Source: an uncultured Lachnospiraceae bacterium | GTDB lineage: Bacteria > Bacillota > Clostridia > Lachnospirales > Lachnospiraceae | Length of the DNA stretch: 64,000 nucleotides | NCBI GenBank assembly: GCA_910585635.1 | Contig: CAJUFE010000008.1 | Location: 50,042-114,041 of the forward strand | Reading direction: 5' to 3' | Shown here: piece by piece, positions 36,552-45,092 of the stretch | Layout: each line of letters opens with the position of its first letter | Position numbering within the stretch: position 1 is the first letter of the stretch | Program-made: the position numbers and the translations under genes | Notes under the pieces: generated by a model | The model's database searches: none | Seen by the model: the letters and a program-made list of their open reading frames with translations, nothing else | What the model was told of the DNA's origin: nothing

Positions 36552-36890
36552 ATGGAGTGTCGGGAAGCGGAGCGGCTGGTCATGCCTTACATCCAGGACC
36601 AGCTGTCCGGACAGGAGCTGGAGGATTTTCTGGAGCATGTGGAAGGATGCCCCGGCTGCCAGGAGGAGCTGGAGATCTACTTTACGGTGGAGGTGGGCCT
36701 AAAGCAGCTGGAGGAGGAGAGCGGCAGCTACAATATCAAAGGGGAGATGGAGGCTTCTCTGGAGGCCTCCCGCCAGAAGGTGCGGCTGGCGAGGCTGTTC
36801 AAGATCGTGTACTATGCGGTGGACACGCTGACGGCGCTGGGGATCGCCAGCACCATCCTCCTGCAGCTGCGCATCTGGATCTTCCCATAG
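36552..36890 (+). CDS. Zinc-finger anti-sigma-like membrane protein
   Basis: 112 residues from the ATG at 36552. The start has a zf-HC2 signature (MECREAERLVMPYIQDQLSG, then HVEGCPGC with the H-x3-C-x2-C metal ligands). A single hydrophobic segment closes the protein (TLTALGIASTILLQLRIWIF). This is the layout of ZAS anti-sigma factors, but no sigma factor gene is adjacent. Weak ribosome site (GAGGAAGAG). Partner unknown. Confidence 0.75.
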   Translation: MECREAERLVMPYIQDQLSGQELEDFLEHVEGCPGCQEELEIYFTVEVGLKQLEEESGSYNIKGEMEASLEASRQKVRLARLFKIVYYAVDTLTALGIASTILLQLRIWIFP

Positions 36891-36944
36891 CCAGGGAACG
36901 GGGCTCTCTATGTGATCTGTGTGGGGGCAGTGCTGTTGGGGGAG

Positions 36945-37112
36945 ATGCTGTGTGCAGGAAGTGCCGCATGAGGCGTTGCCGTGTGCAGAGATGCTGTGTG
37001 GGGCATTGCCGTGTGCAGAGATGCTGTGTGGAGCGTTGCCGTGTGCAGAGATGCTGTGTGGAGCGTTGCCGTGTGCAAAGCTGTTGCGTGTGGGAAGTGC
37101 CGCGCGAGGCGT
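36945..37112 (+). repeat. 30-bp tandem repeat upstream of polA
   Basis: GCCGTGTGCAGAGATGCTGT followed by GTGGAGCGTT is repeated about four times in clean copies with degenerate edges on both sides. It ends about 40 bp before the polA start and so lies in its likely promoter or leader region. Confidence 0.88.
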
Positions 37113-37153
37113 CTTTGCGCAGCATGGAAGGTGGATGAGAGAAAGGATAGGAT

Positions 37154-40108
37154 ATGGAAAAACTGGTATTGATAGACGGACACAGTATCTTAAACCGCGC
37201 TTTTTATGGGGTCCCGGATCTGACAAACCCGGAAGGGCTCCATACGAACGCGGTTTACGGCTTTTTGAACATCATGTTCAAGATCCTGGATGAGGAGAAG
37301 GCGGACCATCTGGCGGTGGCATTTGACCTAAAAGAGCCCACCTTCCGCCACAAGATGTACGAGGCCTATAAGGGGACCAGGAAGCCTATGCCCCAGGAGC
37401 TGGCGGAGCAGGTGCCGCTGATCAAGGAGGTCTTATCGGCCATGCAGATCCCGATCCTCACCTTGGCCGGGTATGAGGCGGATGACATCCTGGGTACAGT
37501 GGCCAAGCAGTGCCAGGCCAGCGGCAAGGAGGTGTCGATCATCTCCGGGGACCGGGACCTTTTACAGCTGTCAGACGAGAAGATCAAGATCCGCATCCCT
37601 AAGACCAGCCGGGGGAATACGCAAGTTTACGATTACTATCCGGAGGATGTCAAGCGGGAGTATCAGGTGACCCCGGTGGAGTATATCGATGTGAAGGCGC
37701 TGATGGGCGACGCCTCGGACAATATCCCCGGTGTGCCTTCCATCGGGGAGAAGACGGCCACGGCGATCATCGCCGCCTACGGGAGCATCGAGAACGCCTA
37801 TGCCCATCTGGAGGAGATCAAGCCGCCCAGAGCGAAGAAGGCGTTGGGCGAGCATTACGATATGGCCCAGATGAGCAAGACCCTGGCCACGATCTGCATC
37901 GACTGCGGGATCGGGTTCTCCTATGAGGATGCCAAGATCGAAAACCTGTATACACCGGAGGCCTATCAGTGCATGGCGCGGCTGGGCTTTAAGTCCCTCC
38001 TGTCCCGTTTTGGCGCGGCTGCAGTGGAGGAGGATACCCGGCTGGAGGACAGCTTTACCGTCACCGATAGCAAAGAGGAGGCTAAAGTCTGGATCGAGAA
38101 AGCCAGAAAGGCTGCCCGCGACGGCCGGGTGGGGCTGCAGATCTTGACCTGCAAAAAGGAAGCGGCGGTGGAGCAGCTGGCCTTTTCCTTTGATCCGTCC
38201 GGCCAGATGACCTTTGGCGGGATGCGTGACAGTGGTGGGAAGAGCGCCGGGGCCGGAACGGCTGGGACAGACGAGGAAAGTGCTGGAGCAGGCGTGGCTG
38301 GGAACGCCTCGGGACAGGCGGCAAAGCCTTGGATGCTGGATCCGGACAGGAGCTGGAGAGTGACCGGCGCGGCCCTGTCCCTGGGGAAGGAGACGGTCTG
38401 TATCAAGACCGGGGATGAGGTCACAGAGGAGTGGCTGGCGGGCAGCCTCCGCCAACTGATCCTGGAGGAGAAAACCGGGCCAGAGTGGTTACCAGACAGC
38501 ATCCGCCAGTTAGTTCCTGGCAGGAAGGCAGGACCAGAGTGGTTACCAGACAGTACCCGTAAGCTGATCCTGGAGGCCGGAGGCCATATCTGGGTGCCGG
38601 ACCTTAAAAGCCTCCTCCCGGTCCTCGACCTGGACTATGGGGCCGCTGTGCTGGACGGAGGTGTGGCCGCCTACCTGCTGGACCCGCTAAAGGCCAGCTA
38701 CGGCTATGACGATCTGGCCAGAGACTACTTAGGGCTGACCCTCCCTTCGGAAAAGGAGCTGTTTGGAAAGCTCCCGGCAGGAAAAGCTTTGGGGGACGGC
38801 GATGAGAAGGCAGCGGTCTGCGCCTGCTACATGGCCTGCGCGGTGTGCCGGGCAGCCGAAAAGCTGGAGACCAGGCTCAAGGAGACCGGCATGTGGGAGC
38901 TGTACCTGACGATCGAGATGCCTTTGATCTACAGCCTCTACCACATGGAAACGGCAGGTGTCAAGGTCCGGCGGGCGGCGCTAAAGGAGTACGGGGACAA
39001 GCTGAAGGTGCAGATCGGGGAACTGGAGGAACAGATCTACGCAGATTGCGGCCAGGTCTTCAATATCAACTCCCCTAAGCAGCTGGGTGAGATCCTTTTT
39101 GAAAAGATGCAGCTAAAAGGCGGCAAGAAGACCAAGACCGGCTATTCCACGGCGGCGGATGTATTAGAGAAGCTGGCCCCGGAGGTGCCGGTGGTGCAAA
39201 AGATCTTAGATTATCGACAACTGACCAAGCTAAACTCCACCTATGCGGAGGGGCTGGCGGTCTTTATCGGTGAGGATGAGCGGATCCACGGCACCTTTAA
39301 CCAGACGATCACCGCTACCGGGCGGATCAGCAGCACGGAGCCCAACCTCCAGAACATCCCGGTGCGGATGGAGCTGGGGAGGGAGATCCGGAAGGTCTTT
39401 GTGCCGGAGGAGGGCTATGTGTTCGTGGACGCGGATTACTCCCAGATCGAGCTGCGGATCCTGGCCTCCCTTTCCGCAGATCAGCGGCTGATCGAGGCCT
39501 ATGGCCAGGCCCAGGACATCCACGCGATCACGGCCTCCCAGGTGTTCCACATCCCTCTGGAGGAGGTAACGCCCTTACAGCGGCGGAACGCGAAGGCCGT
39601 GAACTTCGGCATCGTCTACGGGATCAGCGCCTTTGGCCTTGGGGAGGACTTAAGCGTTTCCCGAAAGGAAGCCCAGGAATATATCGACCTGTACTTCCAG
39701 ACCTATCCCGGCGTGAAGGCCTATCTGGACCAGCTGGTGGCAGAGGGGAAGGAGAAAGGCTATGTGCGCACCCTCTACGGCAGGAGGAGGCCGATCCCGG
39801 AGCTAAAGTCCAGCAATTTCATGCAGCGTTCCTTCGGAGAGCGGGTGGCCATGAACTCCCCGATCCAGGGGACGGCGGCCGATGTGATGAAGATCGCCAT
39901 GATCGGGGTGGACCAGGAGCTTGAGAAAAGGGGCCTGCGGTCCAGGATCGTGCTCCAGGTCCATGACGAGCTGCTGATCGAGACCTGGAAGGAAGAGACC
40001 CAGATCGTCAAGGAGATCCTGGAGGACAAGATGAAGCATGCCGCAGAGCTAAAGGTGGCGCTGGAGGTAGAGGCTAAGGAAGGGGATTCCTGGTTCGCGG
40101 CCAAGTGA
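37154..40108 (+). CDS. polA: DNA polymerase I
   Basis: 984 residues: 5'-3' exonuclease/FEN domain (about 1-290; LIDGHSILNRAFYG, YEADDILG, GDRDLLQL), a 3'-5' exonuclease-like domain (about 300-570) lacking the DxE proofreading acids, and the family A polymerase (about 590-984) with motif A VDADYSQIELRI, the O-helix RRNAKAVNFGIVYG and motif C VHDELLIE. Loss of proofreading residues is common in Firmicute PolA. Within the dead exonuclease part there is a 54-bp in-frame tandem repeat (38432-38578; WLPDSxRQL units). The start follows GAAAGGATAGGAT. Confidence 0.97.
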   Translation: MEKLVLIDGHSILNRAFYGVPDLTNPEGLHTNAVYGFLNIMFKILDEEKADHLAVAFDLKEPTFRHKMYEAYKGTRKPMPQELAEQVPLIKEVLSAMQIPILTLAGYEADDILGTVAKQCQASGKEVSIISGDRDLLQLSDEKIKIRIPKTSRGNTQVYDYYPEDVKREYQVTPVEYIDVKALMGDASDNIPGVPSIGEKTATAIIAAYGSIENAYAHLEEIKPPRAKKALGEHYDMAQMSKTLATICIDCGIGFSYEDAKIENLYTPEAYQCMARLGFKSLLSRFGAAAVEEDTRLEDSFTVTDSKEEAKVWIEKARKAARDGRVGLQILTCKKEAAVEQLAFSFDPSGQMTFGGMRDSGGKSAGAGTAGTDEESAGAGVAGNASGQAAKPWMLDPDRSWRVTGAALSLGKETVCIKTGDEVTEEWLAGSLRQLILEEKTGPEWLPDSIRQLVPGRKAGPEWLPDSTRKLILEAGGHIWVPDLKSLLPVLDLDYGAAVLDGGVAAYLLDPLKASYGYDDLARDYLGLTLPSEKELFGKLPAGKALGDGDEKAAVCACYMACAVCRAAEKLETRLKETGMWELYLTIEMPLIYSLYHMETAGVKVRRAALKEYGDKLKVQIGELEEQIYADCGQVFNINSPKQLGEILFEKMQLKGGKKTKTGYSTAADVLEKLAPEVPVVQKILDYRQLTKLNSTYAEGLAVFIGEDERIHGTFNQTITATGRISSTEPNLQNIPVRMELGREIRKVFVPEEGYVFVDADYSQIELRILASLSADQRLIEAYGQAQDIHAITASQVFHIPLEEVTPLQRRNAKAVNFGIVYGISAFGLGEDLSVSRKEAQEYIDLYFQTYPGVKAYLDQLVAEGKEKGYVRTLYGRRRPIPELKSSNFMQRSFGERVAMNSPIQGTAADVMKIAMIGVDQELEKRGLRSRIVLQVHDELLIETWKEETQIVKEILEDKMKHAAELKVALEVEAKEGDSWFAAK
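38432..38578 (+). repeat. 54-bp in-frame tandem repeat inside polA
   Basis: Two full units (38432-38485, 38486-38539) and a partial third encode an 18-residue repeat of the form WLPDSIRQLVPGRKAGPE. It sits in the inactive exonuclease domain, where extra surface residues are tolerated. Confidence 0.85.
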
Positions 40109-40149
40109 GCCTGGGAATCTGCAGATAGGACGAGGAGGAAAAGAGACAG

Positions 40150-40431
40150 ATGCTGGAACGGACAGGCTTTATGCCGATCCCCTATCTGAAAAAGACAAGC
40201 TACACCGGCAGTTATCAGGGCATGCGTTTTAAGATGGAAAAGGCTCGGTCAGGAGATGGGGAGTCGGAGAAGGATGTGCTCCGGGTGACCCACTGGCCGG
40301 AGCCATTTGGATATGATGCCACAAAAGAGGAGCTGAAGACCCGGATGGATACATCTTTTGATGAAGAAGGGATCCGCAAAGGGATCGATTGGCTGAACAA
40401 GGAGTATGGCGAGCGATATCTGGCGGAATAG
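40150..40431 (+). CDS. Small conserved-type protein of unknown function
   Basis: 93 residues with a KKTSYTGSYQGMRF start, a charged middle and a WPEPFGYDAT segment followed by a helical C-terminus (GIRKGIDWLNKEYGERY). I recall no named domain. It sits between polA and the glycosylase/CoaE gene with short gaps and a clear AGGAGGAAAAG ribosome site, so it is probably part of the same operon. Confidence 0.75.
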   Translation: MLERTGFMPIPYLKKTSYTGSYQGMRFKMEKARSGDGESEKDVLRVTHWPEPFGYDATKEELKTRMDTSFDEEGIRKGIDWLNKEYGERYLAE

Positions 40432-40461
40432 TAGAGAGCTGGCAGAGTAGGAGAGAGCGGG

Positions 40462-41838
40462 ATGCGGATGCGTTTGACAAGAGATTTTTATCACCGGGAT
40501 TGCCTTGAGGTGGCCCCGGACCTGGTGGGAAAGGTTTTGGTGCGTACCTTAGAGGATGGGAGCCAGCTAAGGCTCAGGATCTCGGAGACCGAGGCCTACA
40601 GGGGAGTAGAGGATACGGCCTGTCATGCTCACAAAGGACGGACCAAACGGACCGAGATCCTCTACCGGGAGCCGGGGCGGATCTATGTGTACCTCTGCTA
40701 TGGGGTCCATTGGCTCTTAAATATCGTGACCGGGGAAAAGGACGCGCCCCAGGCGGTGCTGATCCGGGCCTGTGTGGACGCAGAGGGGCCGGGGAAGCTG
40801 ACCAAACGGCTCCAGGTGGACAAGACCTTTAACGACACCTCCATCCTGACCCAGAAACGGCTCTGGATCGAGGATGACGGAAAACGCTATGTGATCGAGC
40901 CGGATACCCGGGTGGGGATCGGCTATGCCAGCGAGGAGGACCAGGCCAGACTCTGGCGGTACAAGCTAAGGGCAGAGCGGATCGGCGGGGTGTGCGTGGG
41001 GGATCATCAAGGGCAGCCTTGGCAGGCCGGCAGTACAGTGCCTGCGTCACAGAACGATCAGGAAAGCGTCTTGTTCCAGATGGGGACCCCTAAAGAGGCT
41101 GCAGGCAGAAAGAGCGTGCGCAGGATCGGGGTGACCGGCGGCGTGGGCGCGGGAAAGAGCCGGGTCCTGGAGTGGTTGGAAAAAGAGCGGGGCGCGACGG
41201 TCATCCGCACAGATGATGTGGCCAGGACGCTGATGGAGCCGGGAGAGGCAGGGTACTGCCGGGTGGTGGAGACGCTGGGGGATCCTTTTATCAAAGAAGA
41301 CGGCACCATAGACCGCCCTGCTCTGGCTAAGATCATCTTCCAGGACGAAAAAGCCAGGGAGCTGGTGGATCAGATCACCCATCCATTGGTCTGGGAGAGG
41401 CTGGAGCGGATGTTGGAGGCTGTGGAAGATCGATATACGGCAGAAGATCGACAGGTGGCGGGAGATGGCTGGATAGAAGAGGCTGGATGGATAGCGGGAA
41501 GCAGACAAGCTGTAGATCGAAAAGGGCCCCATGTGCAGGCTGCCCTTGTGGTGGTGGAATCCGCGCTTTTTGACAAGACTGCCCTCCGTTTTTTGGATGA
41601 GATGTGGTATGTGTACGCGCCGGAGGAGGTGCGGATCCAGCGCCTGATGGCCAGCAGGGGGTATAGCCTGGAGCGATGCCAGGCTATGCTGGAGTGCCAG
41701 CCCGAGGACGAGGTGTTCTGCGGGATGGCCAGCTATATCATCGATAATGGCGGGGCGTGGGAGGATGCGGTCCGGCAGCTGGAGTGGGTGAGCAGGCCGT
41801 GTTGTGAGTATCTTCGGAGGCATTGTGGGAGGCCTTAA
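40462..41838 (+). CDS. Fused 3-methyladenine DNA glycosylase and dephospho-CoA kinase
   Basis: One uninterrupted 458-residue frame. Residues about 1-190 form an AAG/MPG glycosylase (LTRDFYHRD, catalytic region RISETEAYRG, RIYVYLCYGVHWLLNIV, GPGKLTKRL). Residues about 215-458 form CoaE (Walker A GVTGGVGAGKS near residue 225, RTDDVARTLMEPG, TIDRPALAKIIF, LVVVESALFD). It thus joins base-excision repair with the last step of CoA synthesis. In CoaE a repetitive insert of about 35 residues (from about 322) separates two core parts. Seen directly; whether the product stays fused is unknown. Confidence 0.9.
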   Translation: MRMRLTRDFYHRDCLEVAPDLVGKVLVRTLEDGSQLRLRISETEAYRGVEDTACHAHKGRTKRTEILYREPGRIYVYLCYGVHWLLNIVTGEKDAPQAVLIRACVDAEGPGKLTKRLQVDKTFNDTSILTQKRLWIEDDGKRYVIEPDTRVGIGYASEEDQARLWRYKLRAERIGGVCVGDHQGQPWQAGSTVPASQNDQESVLFQMGTPKEAAGRKSVRRIGVTGGVGAGKSRVLEWLEKERGATVIRTDDVARTLMEPGEAGYCRVVETLGDPFIKEDGTIDRPALAKIIFQDEKARELVDQITHPLVWERLERMLEAVEDRYTAEDRQVAGDGWIEEAGWIAGSRQAVDRKGPHVQAALVVVESALFDKTALRFLDEMWYVYAPEEVRIQRLMASRGYSLERCQAMLECQPEDEVFCGMASYIIDNGGAWEDAVRQLEWVSRPCCEYLRRHCGRP

Positions 41839-41905
41839 CGGGCTGATCACATTAGCCCAGAAGTGTAAACCTTACATAAAGCGGCACAAGGAAGAGACAG
41901 AAAAA

Positions 41906-41999
41906 GACCCATCAGCAAGCCCGCCAGCGACTGATGGGTCGATCGGCGATCATGAAAGTGATCGTTGATCTTCTAAAGGCGGCAGTTTTATCGCCGCCT
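41906..41999 (+). terminator. Three consecutive hairpins after the glycosylase/CoaE gene
   Basis: Stem 1 is GACCCATCAG/CTGATGGGTC (41906-41940). Stem 2 is GATCGGCGATCA with TGATCGTTGATC (41939-41970, two wobbles). Stem 3 is AGGCGGC/GCCGCCT (41977-41999), followed by CTCTTCAATTTT. The last may terminate the polA operon. The set could also be a small structured RNA. Confidence 0.55.
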
Positions 42000-42264
42000 C
42001 TCTTCAATTTTATGATAGCATTTTACCAGGGGGGTGTCAAGGGAAGATCCGTTCGATGGTGGATCTATTTAGAAAAATTTTACTGGATTTTTTTGTAAAA
42101 CCATGATATACTCATATCAACTCTATTGAACGATCCAGGGCTGATCATGAGCGTATCGCCTCGTATCGTAGGTTGTATGGGCGAAGAGAAGGCTATTGTC
42201 TACGATGCGGAAAAAGGATATACTATAGATGAGCCCTGTGTGTGCTGCTGACACAGGAGGAGAT

Positions 42265-43215
42265 ATGGGAAAAGGAACACAAGGGATAAATGGAGGCCAA
42301 GGTGCGGTCGGAGCAGACGACAGGACAGATAAAGGCCGAGGGGGAAAGGATATCTTGGACGAGGGCAGATCTCAAGAGACTGGGAAGGACTATCCTTGGG
42401 AGGATCGAGCACTGAAAGCGGCTGCACAGCTTATGGGTGAGGAGCTTCTGCCCCTCTTGGGGGAGATTGGGAGGATGAAGCAGATCGCACCTACAGAGCA
42501 GGTCTATCTGGAGGTCAAGGATCTCCTGGCAGATTTTAATTATGAGATGGAGGATGGGAGCTGGCGTCATTTGGAGTTTGAGAGTGACAGAATCACGAAA
42601 AAGGACCTGCGCCGTTTTCGCGCCGATGAGGCGGTGATCAGTTACCAGTATGAAGTGGATGTGATCACCTGCGTTCTATGTAGTTCTACTGTCCGGGATC
42701 TGATGCGGGAGCTGTGCCAAGGGGAGAGCATCTACCGGGTGAGGCTCATCCGGATGAAAGACAAAGATGCGGATGCCGTCATCCATGAACTAGAAAGAAA
42801 GCAGACGGCAGAGCGGGGCCTGGAGCGGATGGAGCTATTGGAGCTACTGTTATCTCCGCTGATGGGCGGTCAGATGTCTCAAGGGGAACGGATCAAAAAG
42901 GGTTTAGGACTCCTGGAAAAGGAGCGGGAGTATCTGGTAGAGGATGAGCTGATCCGGATGCAGTCCGTGCTGTACGCCTTCGCGATGAAGTTTTTGAAAA
43001 AGGAAGAGATAGGGGAGATAAGGGGGGTATTGAAGATGACGATATTGGGACAGATGCTGATGGAGGACGGGAGAGCAGAAGGAAGAGAAGAAGGCGAAGG
43101 ACGTGTGAACCAGCTGAACCGGAAGCTGATAGCGGAAAAACGATATAACGATCTGGAGAGAGCCGCCATGGACCGGGCATTCCAGGAGGAGCTTTATGAG
43201 CGGTATGGGCTTTGA
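42265..43215 (+). CDS. Rpn-like PD-(D/E)XK protein with EGREEG tail
   Basis: 316 residues from the ATG after GGAGGAGAT. The first ~45 residues are Gly-rich and variable. The core (about 60-170) has an Asp and Glu pattern (DFNYEMEDGSWRHLEFESD) resembling PD-(D/E)XK nucleases of the Rpn group, but the last acidic motif is ExE, not the usual ExK. The C-terminal tail (EGREEGEGRVNQLNRKLIAEK and on) is almost identical to that of the next gene although the cores differ. Probably a member of the recombination-promoting nuclease group common in gut Clostridia; activity unproven. Confidence 0.65.
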   Translation: MGKGTQGINGGQGAVGADDRTDKGRGGKDILDEGRSQETGKDYPWEDRALKAAAQLMGEELLPLLGEIGRMKQIAPTEQVYLEVKDLLADFNYEMEDGSWRHLEFESDRITKKDLRRFRADEAVISYQYEVDVITCVLCSSTVRDLMRELCQGESIYRVRLIRMKDKDADAVIHELERKQTAERGLERMELLELLLSPLMGGQMSQGERIKKGLGLLEKEREYLVEDELIRMQSVLYAFAMKFLKKEEIGEIRGVLKMTILGQMLMEDGRAEGREEGEGRVNQLNRKLIAEKRYNDLERAAMDRAFQEELYERYGL

Positions 43216-43269
43216 AATGCTTGAACGTCCTTTTTTATATCGGTCTAAAAGGATGGAGGTGGATGTGCT

Positions 43270-44160
43270 ATGCCGATGATCAATAGAGAACACAAGGACC
43301 GGCTGTTCAGCTTTTTGTTCGGGAGTGAGACGAATAAGGAATGGACGCTCAGCTTATATAATGCGGTGAACGAGACCTGTTATACAGACCCAAAAGAGGT
43401 CCACTTTACAACGATCGAAGATGTCATCTACATGGGGATGAAGAACGACCTGTCGTTCATCCTGTTCTATGTCATGAACATCTACGAGCAGCAGAGCACA
43501 TTTAACCCCAACATGCCGGTCCGCCAGCTGATGTACGCGGGGAAGCTCTATGACAAGTATATCCACATGAACCGGCTGAACATCTATGGGAAGAAGCAGG
43601 TGCGGCTCCCGATCCCCAAGCTGGTGGTCTTTTATAACGGGACAGAGGGAAAGGGAGATGCGGTCCTAAAGCTGAGTGATGCCTTTGAAAAGAAAGGGGA
43701 AGGCCGATCCGCAGAGCCGGATATCGAGGTGAAGGTCCGGATGATCGACATCAACTATGGGAAGGATCAAAAGATGATGAGGGCCTGCCGCCCGTTGGCG
43801 GAATATGCGTGGTTGGTCCAGCAGATCCGAAAGGAGGAGAAGATCCGGAAGGATATCGAGGCCGCGGTGGATGCGGCCCTTGACGCGATGCCGGGAGATT
43901 TTTTGATCAGACCGTTCCTGATCGGGAACAGAGCGGAGGTGAAGGATATGTGTATCACGGAGTATAATGAGGCACAGACGATGCAGATGTTCAGAGAAGA
44001 AGGAAGGGAAGAGGGAAGAGAAGAGGGAAGAGAAGAAGGAGAAGGACGTGTGAACCAGCTGAACCGGAAGCTGATAGCGGAAAAAAGATATGGGGATCTG
44101 GAGCGTGCCGCCATGGACCGGGCGTTCCAGGAGAAGCTTTATGAGCGGTATGGGCTTTAA
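43270..44160 (+). CDS. Rpn family recombination-promoting nuclease-type protein
   Basis: 296 residues. Starts with HKDRLFSFLFGSETNK and contains the Lachnospiraceae-type Rpn core (MGMKNDLSFILFYVMNIYEQ then QSTFNPNMPVRQLMYA), where the ND and E-Q residues form the nuclease-like site. The tail is a run of EEGR repeats and then the same ~45 residues as in the preceding gene. Rpn proteins (RpnA of E. coli) are DNA endonucleases promoting RecA-independent recombination; here the role is unknown. A clean T-tailed terminator follows. Confidence 0.88.
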   Translation: MPMINREHKDRLFSFLFGSETNKEWTLSLYNAVNETCYTDPKEVHFTTIEDVIYMGMKNDLSFILFYVMNIYEQQSTFNPNMPVRQLMYAGKLYDKYIHMNRLNIYGKKQVRLPIPKLVVFYNGTEGKGDAVLKLSDAFEKKGEGRSAEPDIEVKVRMIDINYGKDQKMMRACRPLAEYAWLVQQIRKEEKIRKDIEAAVDAALDAMPGDFLIRPFLIGNRAEVKDMCITEYNEAQTMQMFREEGREEGREEGREEGEGRVNQLNRKLIAEKRYGDLERAAMDRAFQEKLYERYGL

Positions 44161-44216
44161 TGACAAGAGGGATAGTGGGTAGATCGTAAAAGGTTTTTAC
44201 TATATATAAAAAAGAC

Positions 44217-44262
44217 GACTCCTGTGACTGTATGTAGCTACAGTCATGGGAGTCTTTTTCTT
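44217..44262 (+). terminator. Terminator after the Rpn pair
   Basis: GACTCCTGTGACTGTA pairs with TACAGTCATGGGAGTC across a 6-base loop, followed by TTTTTCTTTTT. Confidence 0.88.
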
Positions 44263-44283
44263 TTTGTAGATCCTGCTATGATC

Positions 44284-44487
44284 TTATATTTTTTTATCTG
44301 TATAGGAAAATAAGAGCTTTAGGACATTGACCGCCATTTCCTTTTCTGCGGCAATCCGGCCTTGCAGCAGTTGGGCGATGCTGCTTAAGATGTGGTCATC
44401 ATCTTGCTGGATATAGTTGGAAAGCAAGAGATCGATCGTACCCTCTGATCGATGGGCTGGGGTGAGGAACTTATCTAAATGACGATG
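44284..44487 (-). pseudogene. Fragment of an unidentified gene (minus strand)
   Basis: The minus strand has a 67-codon open frame that reads like the C-terminal end of a helical protein (DLLLSNYIQQDDDHILSSIA, then QGRIAAEKEMAVNVLKLLF) and ends with TAA at 44286-44284. An in-frame TAA lies directly upstream (44490-44488) and no good start codon with a ribosome site exists. It looks like a decayed remnant, not a gene. The parent family is not recognised. Confidence 0.45.
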
Positions 44488-44505
44488 TTAGGTTGGCAAA
44501 GAGAA

Positions 44506-44536
44506 AGGTGTCCAGTCATGCTGTGGACACCTTTTT
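44506..44536 (+). terminator. T-tailed hairpin
   Basis: AGGTGTCCA pairs with TGGACACCT, followed by TTTTT. On the minus strand an A/T-rich flank (CTTTCTC) is weaker. No intact gene ends nearby, so it may belong to the decayed locus. Confidence 0.65.
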
Positions 44537-45092
44537 CGTGGATTTCCCTCATCTACGAAAGCCAGATCCGAACGATCTTTCATAAAAAAGAAGGATCATC
44601 CGATCGATCTTCCTTTCATCTAGGCCATTCTACCACATGTTGAAGGAAAATGCTACTTATTTTTTTGGAGAATATGTAAATATAAGGGATATCAGCGAGG
44701 AAAATAGCATAAATAAGGATCTGTGCATGGATTTTGTGGTCAGATAAGGGGTCAGGATCTTTCCTGGAAAAGATGATCGTGGATACTTATCCGATCTGAT
44801 ATCACGGACACGCGCGTGGAAAATAGATTGGTAGAGGTTTTTACCAGAGATATCTGGAGACATTATCCGTCTTTCAGGGTCAGATCGGTGGTCAGTTTTA
44901 TGGTCAGCTTTATGGTCAGGAAAGGGAGGCCTGGGCTGAGAAGGCGGTGAAGATGGGGAGGCGCAGGGTTGTTTCGAGGATGAGGGAAATCTGCGAAGCA
45001 GGGATCGATAGCTTTTTATCTTACTAGAAAACACGGTCGATCTTCTAAAGACCATTTTCGGATCTTCGAAAGGCGATGGGAAGGTGTCCAAA
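44537..45092. other. Gene-free stretch upstream of the integrase-like gene
   Basis: About 550 bp without a credible gene. It contains an AT-rich segment (44640-44700), a 12-bp doublet TTTATGGTCAGC near 44898-44925, and stretches resembling degraded coding sequence. I see no tRNA, att-site pair or transposase. Confidence 0.5.

Noticed and set aside
36945..37112. Possible CRISPR array
   Set aside because: Repeat copies are directly adjacent without unique spacers and no cas gene is present; it is a minisatellite.
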